From: Lingula anatina
Taxonomy: Eukaryota; Brachiopoda; Lingulata; Lingulida; Lingulidae
Reading direction: 5' to 3'
Assembly (NCBI RefSeq): GCF_001039355.2
Contig: NW_019775991.1
Span: forward strand, 140,662-204,661
Length of the DNA: 64,000 bases
Shown here: positions 35,217 through 46,222 of the stretch, in pieces
Layout of the letters: every line of letters begins with the position of its first letter
Position numbering within the stretch: position 1 is the first letter of the stretch
Notes under the pieces: generated by a model
What the model was told of the DNA's origin: nothing
The model's database searches: none
Seen by the model: only the letters and a program-made list of their open reading frames with translations
Made by a program: the position numbers and the translations under genes

Positions 35217-38200
35217 GATGAGAGAGAGAGAGAGAGAGAGAGAGAATAAGAGAGAGTCTAGGGAGAGAGGAAGAGAGAGAGATTTGGTCATTAAAAGTAG
35301 ACAAAATGAATCGTTGAACAACTTAAGACTACTAGCGTGCCGTAGGGCTCAGATTGAAATAAATATTAAAGAAGTAAACATGATAAGGGGATGTATGTTA
35401 ACGTACCAGCAACATATGTGACACTTGACCCCAGGCCCTGAACCATGCGTATCAGAATCAGCAGAGGGAATTGTTTTACAAATGCAAAAGCTGAAAATGA
35501 AACCACCATGAAATTATTCCGAAATTACCATTCACTTTGAATACAAAAATAGGTTTCTAGCTATAAGGCTATTCACACAGTGGGCAAAAACCAACGAAAT
35601 CAGAGGGAATTCTATAAATATTAAGCAAAACCTCACAATCAAACCAATAAAATGTGTAAACATATATAAACAGCACTCGCAACTGCTTCAAGCATACAAA
35701 AAAAATGTTTAAATTTGAATAAAAAAATTACCTATCGTTGCTGCGGCATCTAGAGTACACCCAACCAGTAGAGGAGACTTGTGGCCAAACCTTAAAGATG
35801 ATTTAAATATCTGAATGAGAAACAGTATTGGAGTATATGCACGATTTCATCATGTCGTAACTCCACTCTTCCTTCCACCGTTTCATCCATCCATCTATTT
35901 ATTCTGTAGGTTAGTGTTTCAGTTAGTCACTAGACAGATGTAAGTCAGTCAGTCACTTAGTAAGTCAGTCAGTAAGTCAGACAGATGTCAGTCAGTCACT
36001 TAGTCGGTCAGTCACTTAGTCAGTAAGTCAGACAGTTGTCAGTCTTTACAGTCAGTCACTTATCGCGTTCGACGTCGACGAGTTCAAATTTGATAGTTTA
36101 TATTATACTCGAAAAGGGGCCTAAATGTAGAAGCGAGGACAGTGTTTAAGGGAGAAATATATATTTATATTTTCGAAACTGTGTTCTTGGACATCCCCAG
36201 AATAACTCCCTTCCCCCTCCTTCGATCAATCAGTTGCTATAGGTCGCATTCACATAGTGGACTAACTGGTCCGCAGATCAAATATGGCTGACCAATTTTA
36301 CAGAAGAACTTGAGAACAAAGTTGCATTTGATTTTTAAAGGGTCACGTCCAAAAAAATTAGTCTATAGTTGATTTTGGACTAAAGTTCTTTTCAGATATA
36401 AGCCCCTAAGCTTTTCCGGGAGGTAAACTTACCGAAATATACGCAGTTACAGATAAGAGCAGTCCTGATGCAGCTAAAATCCAACTGAAAGACATATAAC
36501 GAAAGATGGTTTAAGGCCTNACTTTTATGCTTATTGCGTAATGGCCACGGGGGACCTATTAAGTATTAGAGGAGGAAAAGACGGAAAGCTTTTAAGTGGG
36601 TCGCCATTTCTGATCCGCGGACTGGTTAGTCCACTGTCCTAAATTTGGAAAAATAGATTCATAAACTTGCCTGCCAACCACGATCCCGACCAGCGGCCTC
36701 ACCGCTATCTCCACTGCAAACTTGACTGCCAGCAACACTCCGCCTTTGCCAGAGAGGCCTTCTATCTTAGGGACCTCCCTGCCACCCCCAGGGACGGCCG
36801 CACCACCCCCAGAGACCGCCACGACACTGGAGGTACTTGGAGCGGTTTGACAGCTGGTCGTTGGATCTTCGTCGTCTTCCATTAGAAGGCAGGGGAGGAT
36901 GGCTTCTGCAATAAGTAAATAAATAAATAAATAAAGGATAATAATGAAAATCTTGCAAATATACAGACGCCGTGTCCTTGACACACTGGAAGAACTTATT
37001 TTAACATTAATGCAATAGAATAATATAAATATGCAAATATTTAAAGATATCGTAATAATATAATTAGTACTAGATCAAGACATATTTAAACTAAGCATTT
37101 TATTTACTTGTCCGCTGAGTAAAATTTGACGCTTGACAAACTTAATAAATCATCTGTTACTCCGCGCTCGCGACCCCTTGGAGAACGCATTTTTGCCCAC
37201 GCGCAATATGTGACAAAAATCATCTGCAATATAAAATTCATGGACAAGGATGTATGATTTTGTGTTCATTATCAAATAATAAATTTAAAAGGGTTGAGCG
37301 TGGGCCAAAATTTGTTCGCAAGCGGTTACAAGGCCGATAATACAGGGCTTAGATAAGAAGTGTATGTACATGTATTTTGATATTGCAAGATTCTCTTCAT
37401 CAGTTTATCTGATAAATAAACTACTGTTTATCATTTTATAGCCTGGCATTACTTTTTATGTATCAATTGTAGGTAATGGACAACGTGTTCTAACAAAACG
37501 CTTATTTAACTTGTATAAACAAACTTTCATATAAGACATTTCTTTTATATCTCATCTAACGTATCTATAAAGTGCAATACCAAATGTCTCTATATTGGAT
37601 AAAGACGTTTTCCCCAAAAAAGAACAGTTAAAGGTAAAAATTGAAAAACGATTTCGTGTCTCAACGAAATGCCAATTAACTATTAATACTTTTTAATAAT
37701 TAAAACTTCGTCTAATTTGATATTTTTGACTAAATACAATTTTTTTCAGGGATCAATTCCCATGCCAACATTGAGACTTTCAACTGTCTCATATTTTCTA
37801 ATGTCCTTTCGAAGCTGCAAATTTACATAACTCTTACAGTTGACTTATGACAACGGCATTGGTATTCAATTTGCAATATATAAAATCCATGGTATGATGA
37901 TTCCGTATTCAAAGCCACAGTAATTTAATGATCAAAATGTCGCACCTTGAAGTAATTAACGATGTGGCAACTATAACCCCTCGGGTTCTCCCCTGTCCAG
38001 TTAAAAGATTAATAGTGTTTCAACAACAGCAGCAACTAAACGTTTTATTTGTACATGTTAAATCAATTAACATTTTTGCCACAAAAATGCACAAATGTAG
38101 TGTGATCGTGGCGCTATACGCTTTGTTCGGTCTTAAGAATGGCTTTCGGTGAAATGCGAGCACTTAGACTCCGTTCACATGAAAAATCTATTTTCTAAAA

Positions 38201-39248
38201 ATCTATTTTCTATTCGCGGTATCTTGTGATCACTCCGAGCGCAGCCGAGAATTAATTACAGCTTTGGAAGTAACTGGCTCGCGCTGCCAGTAATTACGCC
38301 GCAGGTTATTCAGGGCACAGACCGTGATCACAAGATACCGCGAATAGAAAATAGATTTTTAGAAAATAGACTTTCTATGTGAACGAAGCCTTAATCTCGG
38401 TACAGGTGTTCATACATAAAATGTAACACAACCACCCTCTCGCGATAAATGTTTCGAACACCTCTCACGGATGCTCGAGGTTATCTGGCACATAGCACGC
38501 TGGTGACAACTAGGATAGAAAATATTTTGGGTCCTTGGTAATACGCTACTCAACGGAGGGTAATACATTGTATTAACAAGTACCGCCATCCCCACCATCC
38601 ATACATTCGTTCATCACAAATGGCAATTATTCAGGTTCTTTTTAGCTGTCGTTTTTCACTTATTCTAATCGCTTCTTAGCCTTCTAATCTTCTATTATCA
38701 CTTAACTTCATGATCACTTAGCCTTATGGTCATTTAGCCTTATGATCACTTAACTTCATGGTCACTTAGCCTTATTTAATATGATCACTTACCCAAGGTT
38801 GCCGACAGGCTGGTTTGTAGTAGGCTTGTTAAGAACNACATGTTTCTAGGCCAAAAATTAATGGAAATATGAAATATTATATATTTTGGCACCTAATTTG
38901 CATAATTAATGCTAATTAATGTATCGATAGAGGGCGTCTCTTTGGATAAAAAATTTTCTTTTGGCCCAAGGAACATTTATGCCAAGTTAGACATTTGTAC
39001 TATAAAATGCAGCGTTTGACCTCTTAACAAGCCTACTATTGGAGCGCCAGGGACACGAACACCACGGCTATGACCAACCCCTGGGAACGCCGGAAAGCCT
39101 GCCATTTGTCTCTTGCTGACACCGGTCTGGTCTCGTCCTCTGGCGGCCATTCCAGTAACCAAATATCATTCACAGGACCCGCGCCGTGCCCCCCTTGGAT
39201 ATTTTGTTCTGGTATTTCACTGTATCTATCAGTCTCATTGTCCGACAT
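30022..39248 (-). CDS. SLC18-like (vesicular amine transporter family) MFS protein A, exon 1 interrupted
   Basis: Twelve-helix MFS transporter of the SLC18 type. Exons: 39248-39039 and 38817-38793 (exon 1, split by the insertion; TTG target duplicated), 36905-36671, 35790-35732, 35490-35407, 35049-34957, 34535-34446, 34252-34218, 33106-33025, 32508-32416, 32172-32094, 31575-31524, 31195-31012, 30742-30706, 30376-30289, 30075-30022. Family marks: helix 1 FVSLALQ, a luminal loop rich in Ser/Gly, GVLLAVKFAVE with the helix 2 Lys, GSVLYQLLG, APPWLLQRG, and LVELRHNSE before the last helices. Residues equal to the three amine-binding Asp of VMATs are not acidic. A 221-bp element in exon 1 makes the frame read LALQ-stop, so this copy is non-functional unless the insertion is allelic or an assembly error. 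The exon 2 donor is GC (GGCAG/GCAAGT). All other exons are open and in phase with paralogue B. Confidence 0.85.
31346..31388. repeat. (AAAT)n microsatellite
   Basis: About ten AAAT units in an intron of the SLC18-like A gene. A longer tract is at the same intron position in copy B (47545-47588). Confidence 0.95.
31808..31972. mobile_element. MITE with AGATCCGCGGATCAAATATG inverted ends
   Basis: AGATCCGCGGATCAAATATG near the left end is matched by its complement CATATTTGATCCGCGGATCT near the right, followed by GTAAGTCCACT. About 165 bp. A second copy of the same family lies at 36256-36635. Confidence 0.7.
33254..33582. mobile_element. Dispersed repeat, GCCAAGGAGGTTATG...GCCTTGGCGGAGG family
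   Basis: The sequence GCCAAGGAGGTTATGTTTTC, a (TTTG)n/(TCTG)n tract, then AACATAACTCAAAAAGTTAT, GGTGGTGATCCGGATCA and the end CTTGGCGGAGGTCTGCGCTC is a pattern I recognise as a common dispersed repeat of marine invertebrates. It is non-coding and lies in an intron of the SLC18-like A gene. Confidence 0.65.
34395..34440. repeat. (TATTA)n pentamer microsatellite, unit A
   Basis: About eight TATTA units directly next to the donor of exon 6 of the SLC18-like A gene. The homologous tract in copy B (50281-50352) is longer. Confidence 0.95.
35173..35250. repeat. (GT)n-(GA)n compound microsatellite, unit A
   Basis: GT units followed by GA units in the intron between exons 4 and 5 of the SLC18-like A gene. 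The same compound tract is conserved in copy B at about 51096-51165. Confidence 0.95.
35930..36062. repeat. AGTCAGTCACTT-type minisatellite, unit A
   Basis: Irregular repeats of AGTCAGTCACTTAGT and GACAGATGTC. The homologous array in copy B (51890-52160) is about twice as long. Confidence 0.85.
36256..36635. mobile_element. MITE (second copy of the 31808 family), split by a misplaced fragment
   Basis: Ends AGTGGACTAACTGGTCCGC and GCGGACTGGTTAGTCCACT are inverted repeats and match the family at 31808-31972. Its middle is interrupted by 36294-36519, an exact copy of 31385-31610, followed by the single N at 36520. Confidence 0.7.
36294..36519. repeat. Misplaced copy of SLC18-like A exon 11 and flanks
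   Basis: The 226 bases equal 31385-31610 as far as I can compare, including exon 11 (copy at about 36433-36484). The join falls on the shared six bases AATTTT at one side and the N at 36520 on the other. It sits in the wrong intron (between exons 2 and 3), so I take it as an assembly artefact rather than a second exon. Confidence 0.8.
36636..38160. other. Exon 2 surroundings and intron 1 of SLC18-like A
   Basis: Exon 2 lies at 36671-36905, followed by an (AAAT)n tract near 36912-36935. From about 36940 to 38160 the intron is AT-rich and no further exon or clear repeat was recognised. Confidence 0.6.
38167..38390. mobile_element. Harbinger-like MITE with TTA target duplication
   Basis: 224 bp with inverted ends of more than 60 bp (left GACTCCGTTCACAT, right ATGTGAACGAAGCC; GATCACAAGATACCGCGAAT is repeated inverted inside). 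It is flanked by TTA at 38164-38166 and 38391-38393, the target typical of PIF/Harbinger elements. Confidence 0.8.
38690..38790. repeat. CACTTAGCCTTATGAT-type minisatellite, unit A
   Basis: About six imperfect units of TTATGATCACTTAGCC next to the exon 1 donor of the SLC18-like A gene. A longer version is at the same place in copy B (55280-55530). Confidence 0.8.
38818..39038. mobile_element. 221-bp element inserted in coding exon 1 of SLC18-like A
   Basis: The terminal inverted repeats TAGTAGGCTTGTTAAGA and TCTTAACAAGCCTACTA flank an AT-rich, non-coding interior. The target TTG is present on both sides (38815-38817 and 39039-39041), whereas the uninterrupted paralogue B has it once. A single N lies inside at 38837, so the exact interior is uncertain. 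Confidence 0.75.
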
Positions 39249-39299
39249 AACGGTCAATACCGAGCTACTGTCTGTACCAGCTGTGTTGTTTCTGCATAT

Positions 39300-40597
39300 A
39301 TGATAAAATATGGTATTATATATTAACTGCAACTTAATTGTAAACGTAAACACAAACCGGCACAGTTGTCAAACATGGGTACTAGCAGTGCACCGGAAAA
39401 TGAGGTCTTTCTAAACCCCAGCGACACGAGTGATTCTTCACAGTGATTAAGCAGATGAGAATCAGACTTGCTAGACTAGCGATCTGCGTTTATCATCATT
39501 TAACAAGATGGCTTCACGCTCATTTCATATATATATAGATTATCATCTATGACAGTCTGTCAAGGATTCCTATGTGTTGGTATGCAATGGGGTTGCTTTC
39601 ACGTAAAAAGGATAGGTTTGTCTTCTTATAACAAACAACTGTGTGTTTCCAAACATGCCTGTGTATTTTTTAACTTTTTAATTCCTAGCTGAAAACAATA
39701 CTAAAACAGAGCTTAAATCTGGGACACGGACATGCCAGGCTGTTTAACAGCTGTGCATTGTGGAAAAGAATAGTATTGTCATGTTTTTTGGTCATCTCAT
39801 TAATCATCTACGGCACACACACACACACTAGAGAAAAACAAAAAATGCTCTTCGTCGCAAATTTTGACGCGTGAAGAAAACGATTTGTTGTGCATAACTA
39901 TCGTTTCCGGTTTCAACCTCAGTGCAAAGTATGATCTCCCATACACGCTGTAAAGGCCCGGTCACACTGACGAGAGGATGAATTAAGGATACAAATTTTC
40001 TTGGGATTCGGGCCTTCGTTGGTCATCAGCAACAGAATTGACCAAAAATGATAAATTTTCCGCAATAGTGCGCTGATAAGAACAGTATGAATTACAAACA
40101 TATCAATAATGTATTGTATTTGTATCACAAATAAAAGTGGATGCCATTGCATATGTTCTCAAATCAGACGCAAATCAGACTCAACAGAAACTCTTCAATC
40201 CTGATAAATCCGTAATATTAGAAATATATTATTTTAGTTCCTGACATGGACTTGATATGAGCGCTCTACATACGGTTAACATATGTGTAGTGAACCATTA
40301 ATAACACTGATAAGTTTAAATTTGCATGTATGTGATTTGCATATTTGTTTAATTGTTTAATTTATACAGATGTATTTATTTGACATCTTGCATGTAGTGA
40401 ACCAGTAATAGAACTGATAGTTAGATTTCCATGTATATAATTTGCATATTTATGCAATTTAAATGTATCTAAAATTAAGTTTTAATTAATTCAGATGTAT
40501 TTAAGCATGACAAGTTGATACCGCCAGTTATAGAAGATAGTTTGGAATGCAAATTAGGATCAGGTATAAAAGAGGCGCCAGAGCCACAGAGAGGGAG

Positions 40598-40659
<62 letters not shown>

Positions 40660-40694
40660 ACATATAATAGAGACATATATATATATGTCTCTAT

Positions 40695-40749
<55 letters not shown>

Positions 40750-41533
40750 AGTTTACTGTCAATTAAATAAACCATGTAGAAGAGAACTACACCTGCCTGC
40801 CCCAGTTGTCTTATTGGTGATGGAGAAATCTATGAACCTGAATATAACCAACCGGCTGGTTATTACAATACTCGATTATGAGTACACTGAGTGTATTATA
40901 GTTAGAACCCCAGATCGGACTGGTCTGAGCCGCGGACACTGGGAGGGGAAGACCGGTGTCACGAAACTGAGGGTCCGTGTGACAGAAAGTTCGCCCTCCA
41001 TATAGTTATAATGGTTCGGGTCAGCCTGACCTAAATGGGTCAAAATCTAGTGCGCGTCTCAACTGTACAAAGTAATGAGCAGCGGACTCTCTGTCACGGG
41101 GGACTTTCTGGTACATGACACCGGGCTAGGTCACCTATTTGCCAAGGATTTATTTCTGTGCCGTCCTCTCATTACCGTCATGGTTGGTAGGTGGTCAGGG
41201 CTCATTTATCAGATAAATGATTTTCTAAAAAGCACGCACTTGTTTCAAAGGCTGATAAATGAAAATCATCAAAAATTATTATATGGCCAAAAAAAAAGAA
41301 ATGATTTTTCTTAATGATTTTGTCAACGCACACTGGAATGACTAATGAGTCTGGTTTTCTTGATTACCGAAAATGCTGCATAACATTCTAGATGAAGGAT
41401 GCACATACTTTACAACGTGAACAATAGGGTTGGCGCTCGTCATAACTGGGAACCGAAGCGCCAACTTGCGGTGATTACGAAAAACCAAAGCATAATGGCA
41501 GCGTCAAAATCTGTTTCCACAAGGTGAGAACTT

Positions 41534-41564
<31 letters not shown>

Positions 41565-42200
41565 GTAGTTTGAAGATATTTTAGAGCTTCAGAAAGGTTG
41601 TGACCACAAAGCAATAGTTCGGAAGACTAAATGACTGCATAGTTGTTTTTTTTTACTTCAAAATATGTAGTTTTTTGCAGCAAATTGATTCGCAGTCTAG
41701 TTAATTAATCAATGTAATGTATCATTGAATTTTCATAATAAGTATTCAAAATGATATTTCCTGAATTATTTAGTGCCACCTACTTGCTGCAGTCCTAGAC
41801 TGAGGCAAAATAAAACCAGAATATACATTAGAACACGATATTATTAAATTTATTAACTACACATAATCGACTTAACATTTTGAGCGTAATAACATTTAAA
41901 TTAGCCACAAAAATAAAAGATCAATTGTGATTTAATGTATACTTTATTTTAAATTAGCAAATATAAGGATGTCACACATAGTAAAATTTACGTACTAGGT
42001 CTTTAAAATTTTTTTACAAATAAAAAGTATATCATTTAACATATATCGACTTCATGTGTTAAACAACCATATTTTATACTCTTTTTTTTTTTTTTTGGTT
42101 TAACAATTTTTATATCGAAATGCTCCAAATTTACACTAGCTGTTATTTAGTGAAAAAAAGGCGTAAATATCATCCAGTTTTTCACTGGGAGGTTCACCAA
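39300..42200. other. Spacer between duplicated units, no gene seen
   Basis: 39300-39530 still aligns with 55880-56160 upstream of the paralogue. Beyond that the sequence is unique, with imperfect ~115-bp repeats (40279-40510), a (TA)n/(GA)n microsatellite (40600-40745), poly-T tracts near 41530 and 42080, and a possible LTR-like segment (40279-40812). The 63-codon frame at 40814-41005 and the 79-codon frame at 41075-41314 have no recognisable similarity. Confidence 0.5.
40600..40745. repeat. (TA)n and (GA)n microsatellites
   Basis: A long TA tract, a short unique spacer containing ATGTCTCTATTATA palindromes, then about 22 GA units. Confidence 0.95.
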
Positions 42201-42299
42201 GGGTCCACCGAGGGGAAAACGCGTGAAAACTGGCCGGCGGGGACCACGGACACAGTGTTAAAATATGTGTTCAAAGTCTATTGTTAACTTAACAACCAC

Positions 42300-44198
42300 T
42301 CATAATTCAAATGATTTAATCACGCCTTCTTTTTCCGCAACCACCAGTTTTCCAAGATGGTTTATAGCAACATCTTTCGGTTGGTGTAGTCCATTTTCTT
42401 TGCTTAAAAGAAAACATTTCAATTTCCCATCCGGTGACACCAGGTGTAGACGATTGTTCCCGAAGTCGGTTAGAATTATGTCTCCATTATCCAAGCAGCA
42501 TGTGCCGAGTGGAATGTTCACCTGTTCGTCCCCATCACCCTGGGTACCATATCTGTATTTAAGCTGGAGAGTGGAATCGTATACACGCATGCGATCTCCT
42601 GTGACGATGACGTCATCATTCACGTTACAGTGGATGTATTTCTGATATTTACCCCCTGGGTCTGATGTCGTCTGAAGGATTTTGCCATCCTTGTGGTGCA
42701 CAGTCAGAGTATAACGACCTGCCACTACATAGTGACCCTTGCTGTTAACCGCTACTGCTTCTGGTGACTTACTGCGGAAGTTCCTTACCTTGTTCCCTCT
42801 CTTGGTGTAGACGATGATTTCATTTGACGTTTGACAGCTAGTGACGATGTTACCATCATCATCAATGGCAATCCCACCAAATGCGTTATTTTTTACTGCT
42901 CTTGGGTTTGGAATTGTGCCCTGTAGGGCGAAGGTGGTATCGTAGATGTGGATTCTATTCCGTGATTTGTCCTCATTACACCAAATTCCAATGAGGGTGT
43001 CACCATTTGCACCAGTGGTGACGTGATTGATAAATTCCTTAGGAGACATAGTAAGTTCTACTTTGATTGATCTCACTAGTCTTCCACTCGCAGCAGGAAC
43101 CACGTCTCCAAAGCAACTGTTGATATTGGTAACGCACTCCTCCATGTCCTGGGTGATAAGCTGTAGCTGGGTCAAAGCTGCTGGCAGTTTCGGGATGTCG
43201 AGGGACTGCAGGGCGCCCTCATTGCTTTGCTCACAGGCGGCCACCATTTGCAGGACATCCTTATCGTTCCCATGGTTTATAAGCTTTCTCGAGAAGTCGA
43301 CAACGTCGTTCAGTTGGTTTTGTTCGGTTGTAGCAGTTGCAAATAAAGTATTTAAAACCTCTAGTTTGGCATTCGACATGGTATCTATTTCTTCCAGAAG
43401 ATCCCCGGCACGTTGACGGGCCATCTTAATAACTAGCTCCAACTGCTTGTTAACTTGACTCTTTGACTTCATTCTTTCCTGCTCTACTGCTGTTTTCTGG
43501 TCTACAGCAGCGGTTTTGATCTGATCGTAGAGTAGACTTCTCTTTTCGATGGACCTCACGTGGAGTTCTAGTTTTTCCTTGCGTTTGACGGCAGCAGATT
43601 TTAATCTTAGGCAATCATGCTCTTTGTGTTCCAAAAACATGCAAGTGGCGCAGATGTACTTTTTACACACTGAGCAGAATATTTCTACGGGGTCCTTGTT
43701 GTTGTGGTCACAAAGGACGTTTTGTCGGGCATGCAGCTCTTTCGCGTATTCGTCGCTGTCAAACTGGTCGACAGGAAACAGTTTGTGGTCACGATTTAAC
43801 TTATGAAGTACATGCTCCGAAGAGCAATCGCCACACATACTTTCCTCACAGTCCAAACAACGTTTTGTTGCCGATGGTGGATTCTGGGCTTTTTTCAGAC
43901 AACATACCTCGCATTTCTTGGCGTTTTTTGCCTTTTCTACTTGACCAAGTGTGTGTGATATGCTGACCAGAAGGTGGTTTGTTTGTAAACTGCTAACACC
44001 GCCCCTAGGGAGGTCCCATTGACGTCTACAGATAGGACAAGGGAAGCGAGGCTGACCTCGGAAATTTCTGTCCAAATGGTCTTGGAGGCAATGCTGGCAA
44101 AAGGTATGTGTACAGCCGAGGACCTTGGGGTCCTTGAACTTTTCAAGGCATATGCTGCACGTTAGGTAATCTTCCGTTAAGATTTTGGACAAAGACAT
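42300..44198 (-). CDS. TRIM-NHL E3 ubiquitin ligase-like protein (TRIM-B), single coding exon
   Basis: 632 aa from the ATG at 44198, which matches the TRIM-A start (MSLSKILTED). The in-frame extension upstream has no ATG. Order of domains as in TRIM-A: RING C3HC4 within the first 60 residues (first cysteines in CSICLEKF, later CPICRRQW), B-box1-like zinc site (CEVCCLKKAQN to MCGDC), B-box2 (LCDHNNKDP to LEHKEHDC), charged coiled coil, then an NHL-type propeller ending in KSFEL. The first ~90 residues are nearly identical to TRIM-A; differences concentrate in the coiled coil and the propeller, for example CFGDVVPAAS and TGDRMRVYDST, where two residues are missing. A 5' UTR intron (44217-44840) with conserved splice sites is likely. 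Retention of a full open frame argues that both copies are functional. Confidence 0.93.
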   Translation of the reverse strand: MSLSKILTEDYLTCSICLEKFKDPKVLGCTHTFCQHCLQDHLDRNFRGQPRFPCPICRRQWDLPRGGVSSLQTNHLLVSISHTLGQVEKAKNAKKCEVCCLKKAQNPPSATKRCLDCEESMCGDCSSEHVLHKLNRDHKLFPVDQFDSDEYAKELHARQNVLCDHNNKDPVEIFCSVCKKYICATCMFLEHKEHDCLRLKSAAVKRKEKLELHVRSIEKRSLLYDQIKTAAVDQKTAVEQERMKSKSQVNKQLELVIKMARQRAGDLLEEIDTMSNAKLEVLNTLFATATTEQNQLNDVVDFSRKLINHGNDKDVLQMVAACEQSNEGALQSLDIPKLPAALTQLQLITQDMEECVTNINSCFGDVVPAASGRLVRSIKVELTMSPKEFINHVTTGANGDTLIGIWCNEDKSRNRIHIYDTTFALQGTIPNPRAVKNNAFGGIAIDDDGNIVTSCQTSNEIIVYTKRGNKVRNFRSKSPEAVAVNSKGHYVVAGRYTLTVHHKDGKILQTTSDPGGKYQKYIHCNVNDDVIVTGDRMRVYDSTLQLKYRYGTQGDGDEQVNIPLGTCCLDNGDIILTDFGNNRLHLVSPDGKLKCFLLSKENGLHQPKDVAINHLGKLVVAEKEGVIKSFEL

Positions 44199-44216
44199 GT
44201 CTCCTGGGACCAATAT

Positions 44217-44840
44217 CTTGAAACAGAAGAATGGAAGACATGGACTAAATGATTAAGATTCGGTAATTGAGGTTAACACACACCATGAAGCTAAGTTTAA
44301 GTACATATAGTGTAATGTATGAGACTTAATGCTTGGATGAAATAAGGCAATTCCCGACACGAAAGACGTGCGGAGGACCCTCAGAATGTGTAAGCCCCTC
44401 ATTATAAATGTATTATGTATTATATATTACAATACTTTGCACCACTAAGATGAGAGTAATATAGCACGAACACAAAGCTAGATAATTTGAAATAAATAAG
44501 TAAATGAAAATAAAAATAAAAATATACATACCATACAGATATGTAATTAACATATTTAATCTATCAACGGAATTATGAAATTAAAAATATTAAAAATATG
44601 GGGTTAAAAAATAGAGGTAACCGGAAGATCACTGGTAATTTAAGGACGAATAAATACTACACAGATATTGAGAATACCAAACATTCAGAGATAAAAAATA
44701 ACAGTAAAACCCCACCCAAAATATCAAGGAACAAAAATCATAAATTTCGAACTGGGTAACAACGAGTTATGTTTTACCGCCCTACGTATAGACAAAGACT
44801 GTATTAATCACCAACAGTGTTGTTTCGAAATTAGAATTAC
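44217..44840 (-). other. Probable 5' UTR intron of TRIM-B
   Basis: Donor GTAATT at 44840 and acceptor TTTCAAG at 44217 on the minus strand match TRIM-A's, but the intron is about 300 bp longer, with extra AT-rich sequence (about 44480-44760). Confidence 0.55.
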
Positions 44841-44960
44841 CTCTAAGTCTCCTTACTCCAGCTATATTTCTCTTGGTGGCAGGTACTCACCCCCAGTCGC
44901 CGTTTAGATGTGCTGTCTCTCGTGACATGTAAACCTGGTCAGGTGAGGTGTTCAATGTTC
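44841..44960 (-). promoter_or_regulatory. Non-coding first exon/promoter segment of TRIM-B
   Basis: Conserved counterpart of 28188-28310; the shared block includes CCCCCAGTCGCCGTTTAGAT. Read as 5' UTR exon plus proximal promoter. Confidence 0.5.
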
Positions 44961-46011
44961 AAGGAGACTTCAAAGTTATCTTATTCAGCAATTATGGCCC
45001 TATCTCTATGTGCACAATAGACATGGTGACACATTTCATTGTTGTTATCGGACTGAATTCACTGATAAAACTGACCTAGCAGCAGGGTTGTATAAAATAT
45101 ATTTAATAAAGCGGTTGTATACCTGTAGATATGTGTACAGTATAACAGTGACAAGCGCGAGCCTTTCTACTTAATGTATGGTGGATTAAGCAATAATATT
45201 CTGATATTTGAGATTACTTTGACATTTAACAATAATACGCTGTCTTACCGGTGATTGTATTTAGGTAGACATACAAACGTTCAAATGATTGTATATGTGT
45301 TTGTTATTTTTTAACATTTTGGTTTACAATGGGAACAGTACATGAACTCGGGGTGCTTCAACAGTCGCAATCACGTCTCAACAACCACAATCTGCCCCAT
45401 ATTCGTGCAGTGTCTCCCCTACCGCATTATACCAAGGGCGTTGATTGTACTACACACGTCGACGCGTCCTGATTGAGGTTAAATTACATTAAATTAGGCG
45501 AAATGAAACGTTTCGTGTTTGATAACTCAAAGTAACACTGTCTACATACCCCAGTTCTCTTGAAATATTTTGACTGGCTTCCAGAAATCGGTCGAAGATA
45601 AAGGGCGTTTAGAAAAGTCACTACAGAGGAGTCACTAAGATACTTTCTTAATGAGGCTACGTTAGAATTTTGGTGCCCGTCCTTATTTTTGCTTTACTTA
45701 TTATTATTATCATTATTTGCTGTTTGGTGATTGTATATTTGGCAGCTTTGCTGTGTATTTCAATGGCTCATTACCTTTTAAGTTTGTTCAAAGTTAGGTT
45801 ATTTATTGTTTCAGCGATTAGTCAACTGTAATTTATCAATTAATTTTTTGAACAGTTCTTCAAAAATAATAGTATCTCCATTTTCACTGTACTTGTCTTT
45901 ATTCAGTCAAATAAGTTTTTCAATAATTAATTGATATAAAGCAAATGAATGAAATTGAATGAAAATAAATATATCTATAATAAAGTCAGCATGGCACAGT
46001 AGGTATAGCGT

Positions 46012-46042
<31 letters not shown>

Positions 46043-46200
46043 AACACACCCACACACGAAGGAAATGTGTTTCATTCCAATTAACTCTATGCAGACAACT
46101 TGACTCCTATATTATTGTGTACCTGAGATAATGTTCTAGATTTCAAATAAAAATGGTGGTAAAGGTAAATGATGTTTAAGAAACGAAATCATATCGGAGC
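44961..46200. other. Intergenic region between TRIM-B and SLC18-like B
   Basis: Aligns patchily with 28310-30000 of the first unit but lacks its 28787-29043 MITE. It contains a (CT)n(CA)n tract (46014-46050) and a minus-strand AATAAA at 45898-45903. No gene recognised. Confidence 0.6.
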
Positions 46201-46222
46201 ACCGTAAGTTTTTTTAACCCGT

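Noticed and set aside
36433-36484. A second, alternative exon 11 for SLC18-like A
   Set aside because: It is an exact copy in the wrong intron beside a single N, so an assembly artefact is far more likely.
44199-44213. Start of TRIM-B five codons upstream (TTG at 44213)
   Set aside because: There is no ATG there; the ATG at 44198 matches the TRIM-A start exactly.
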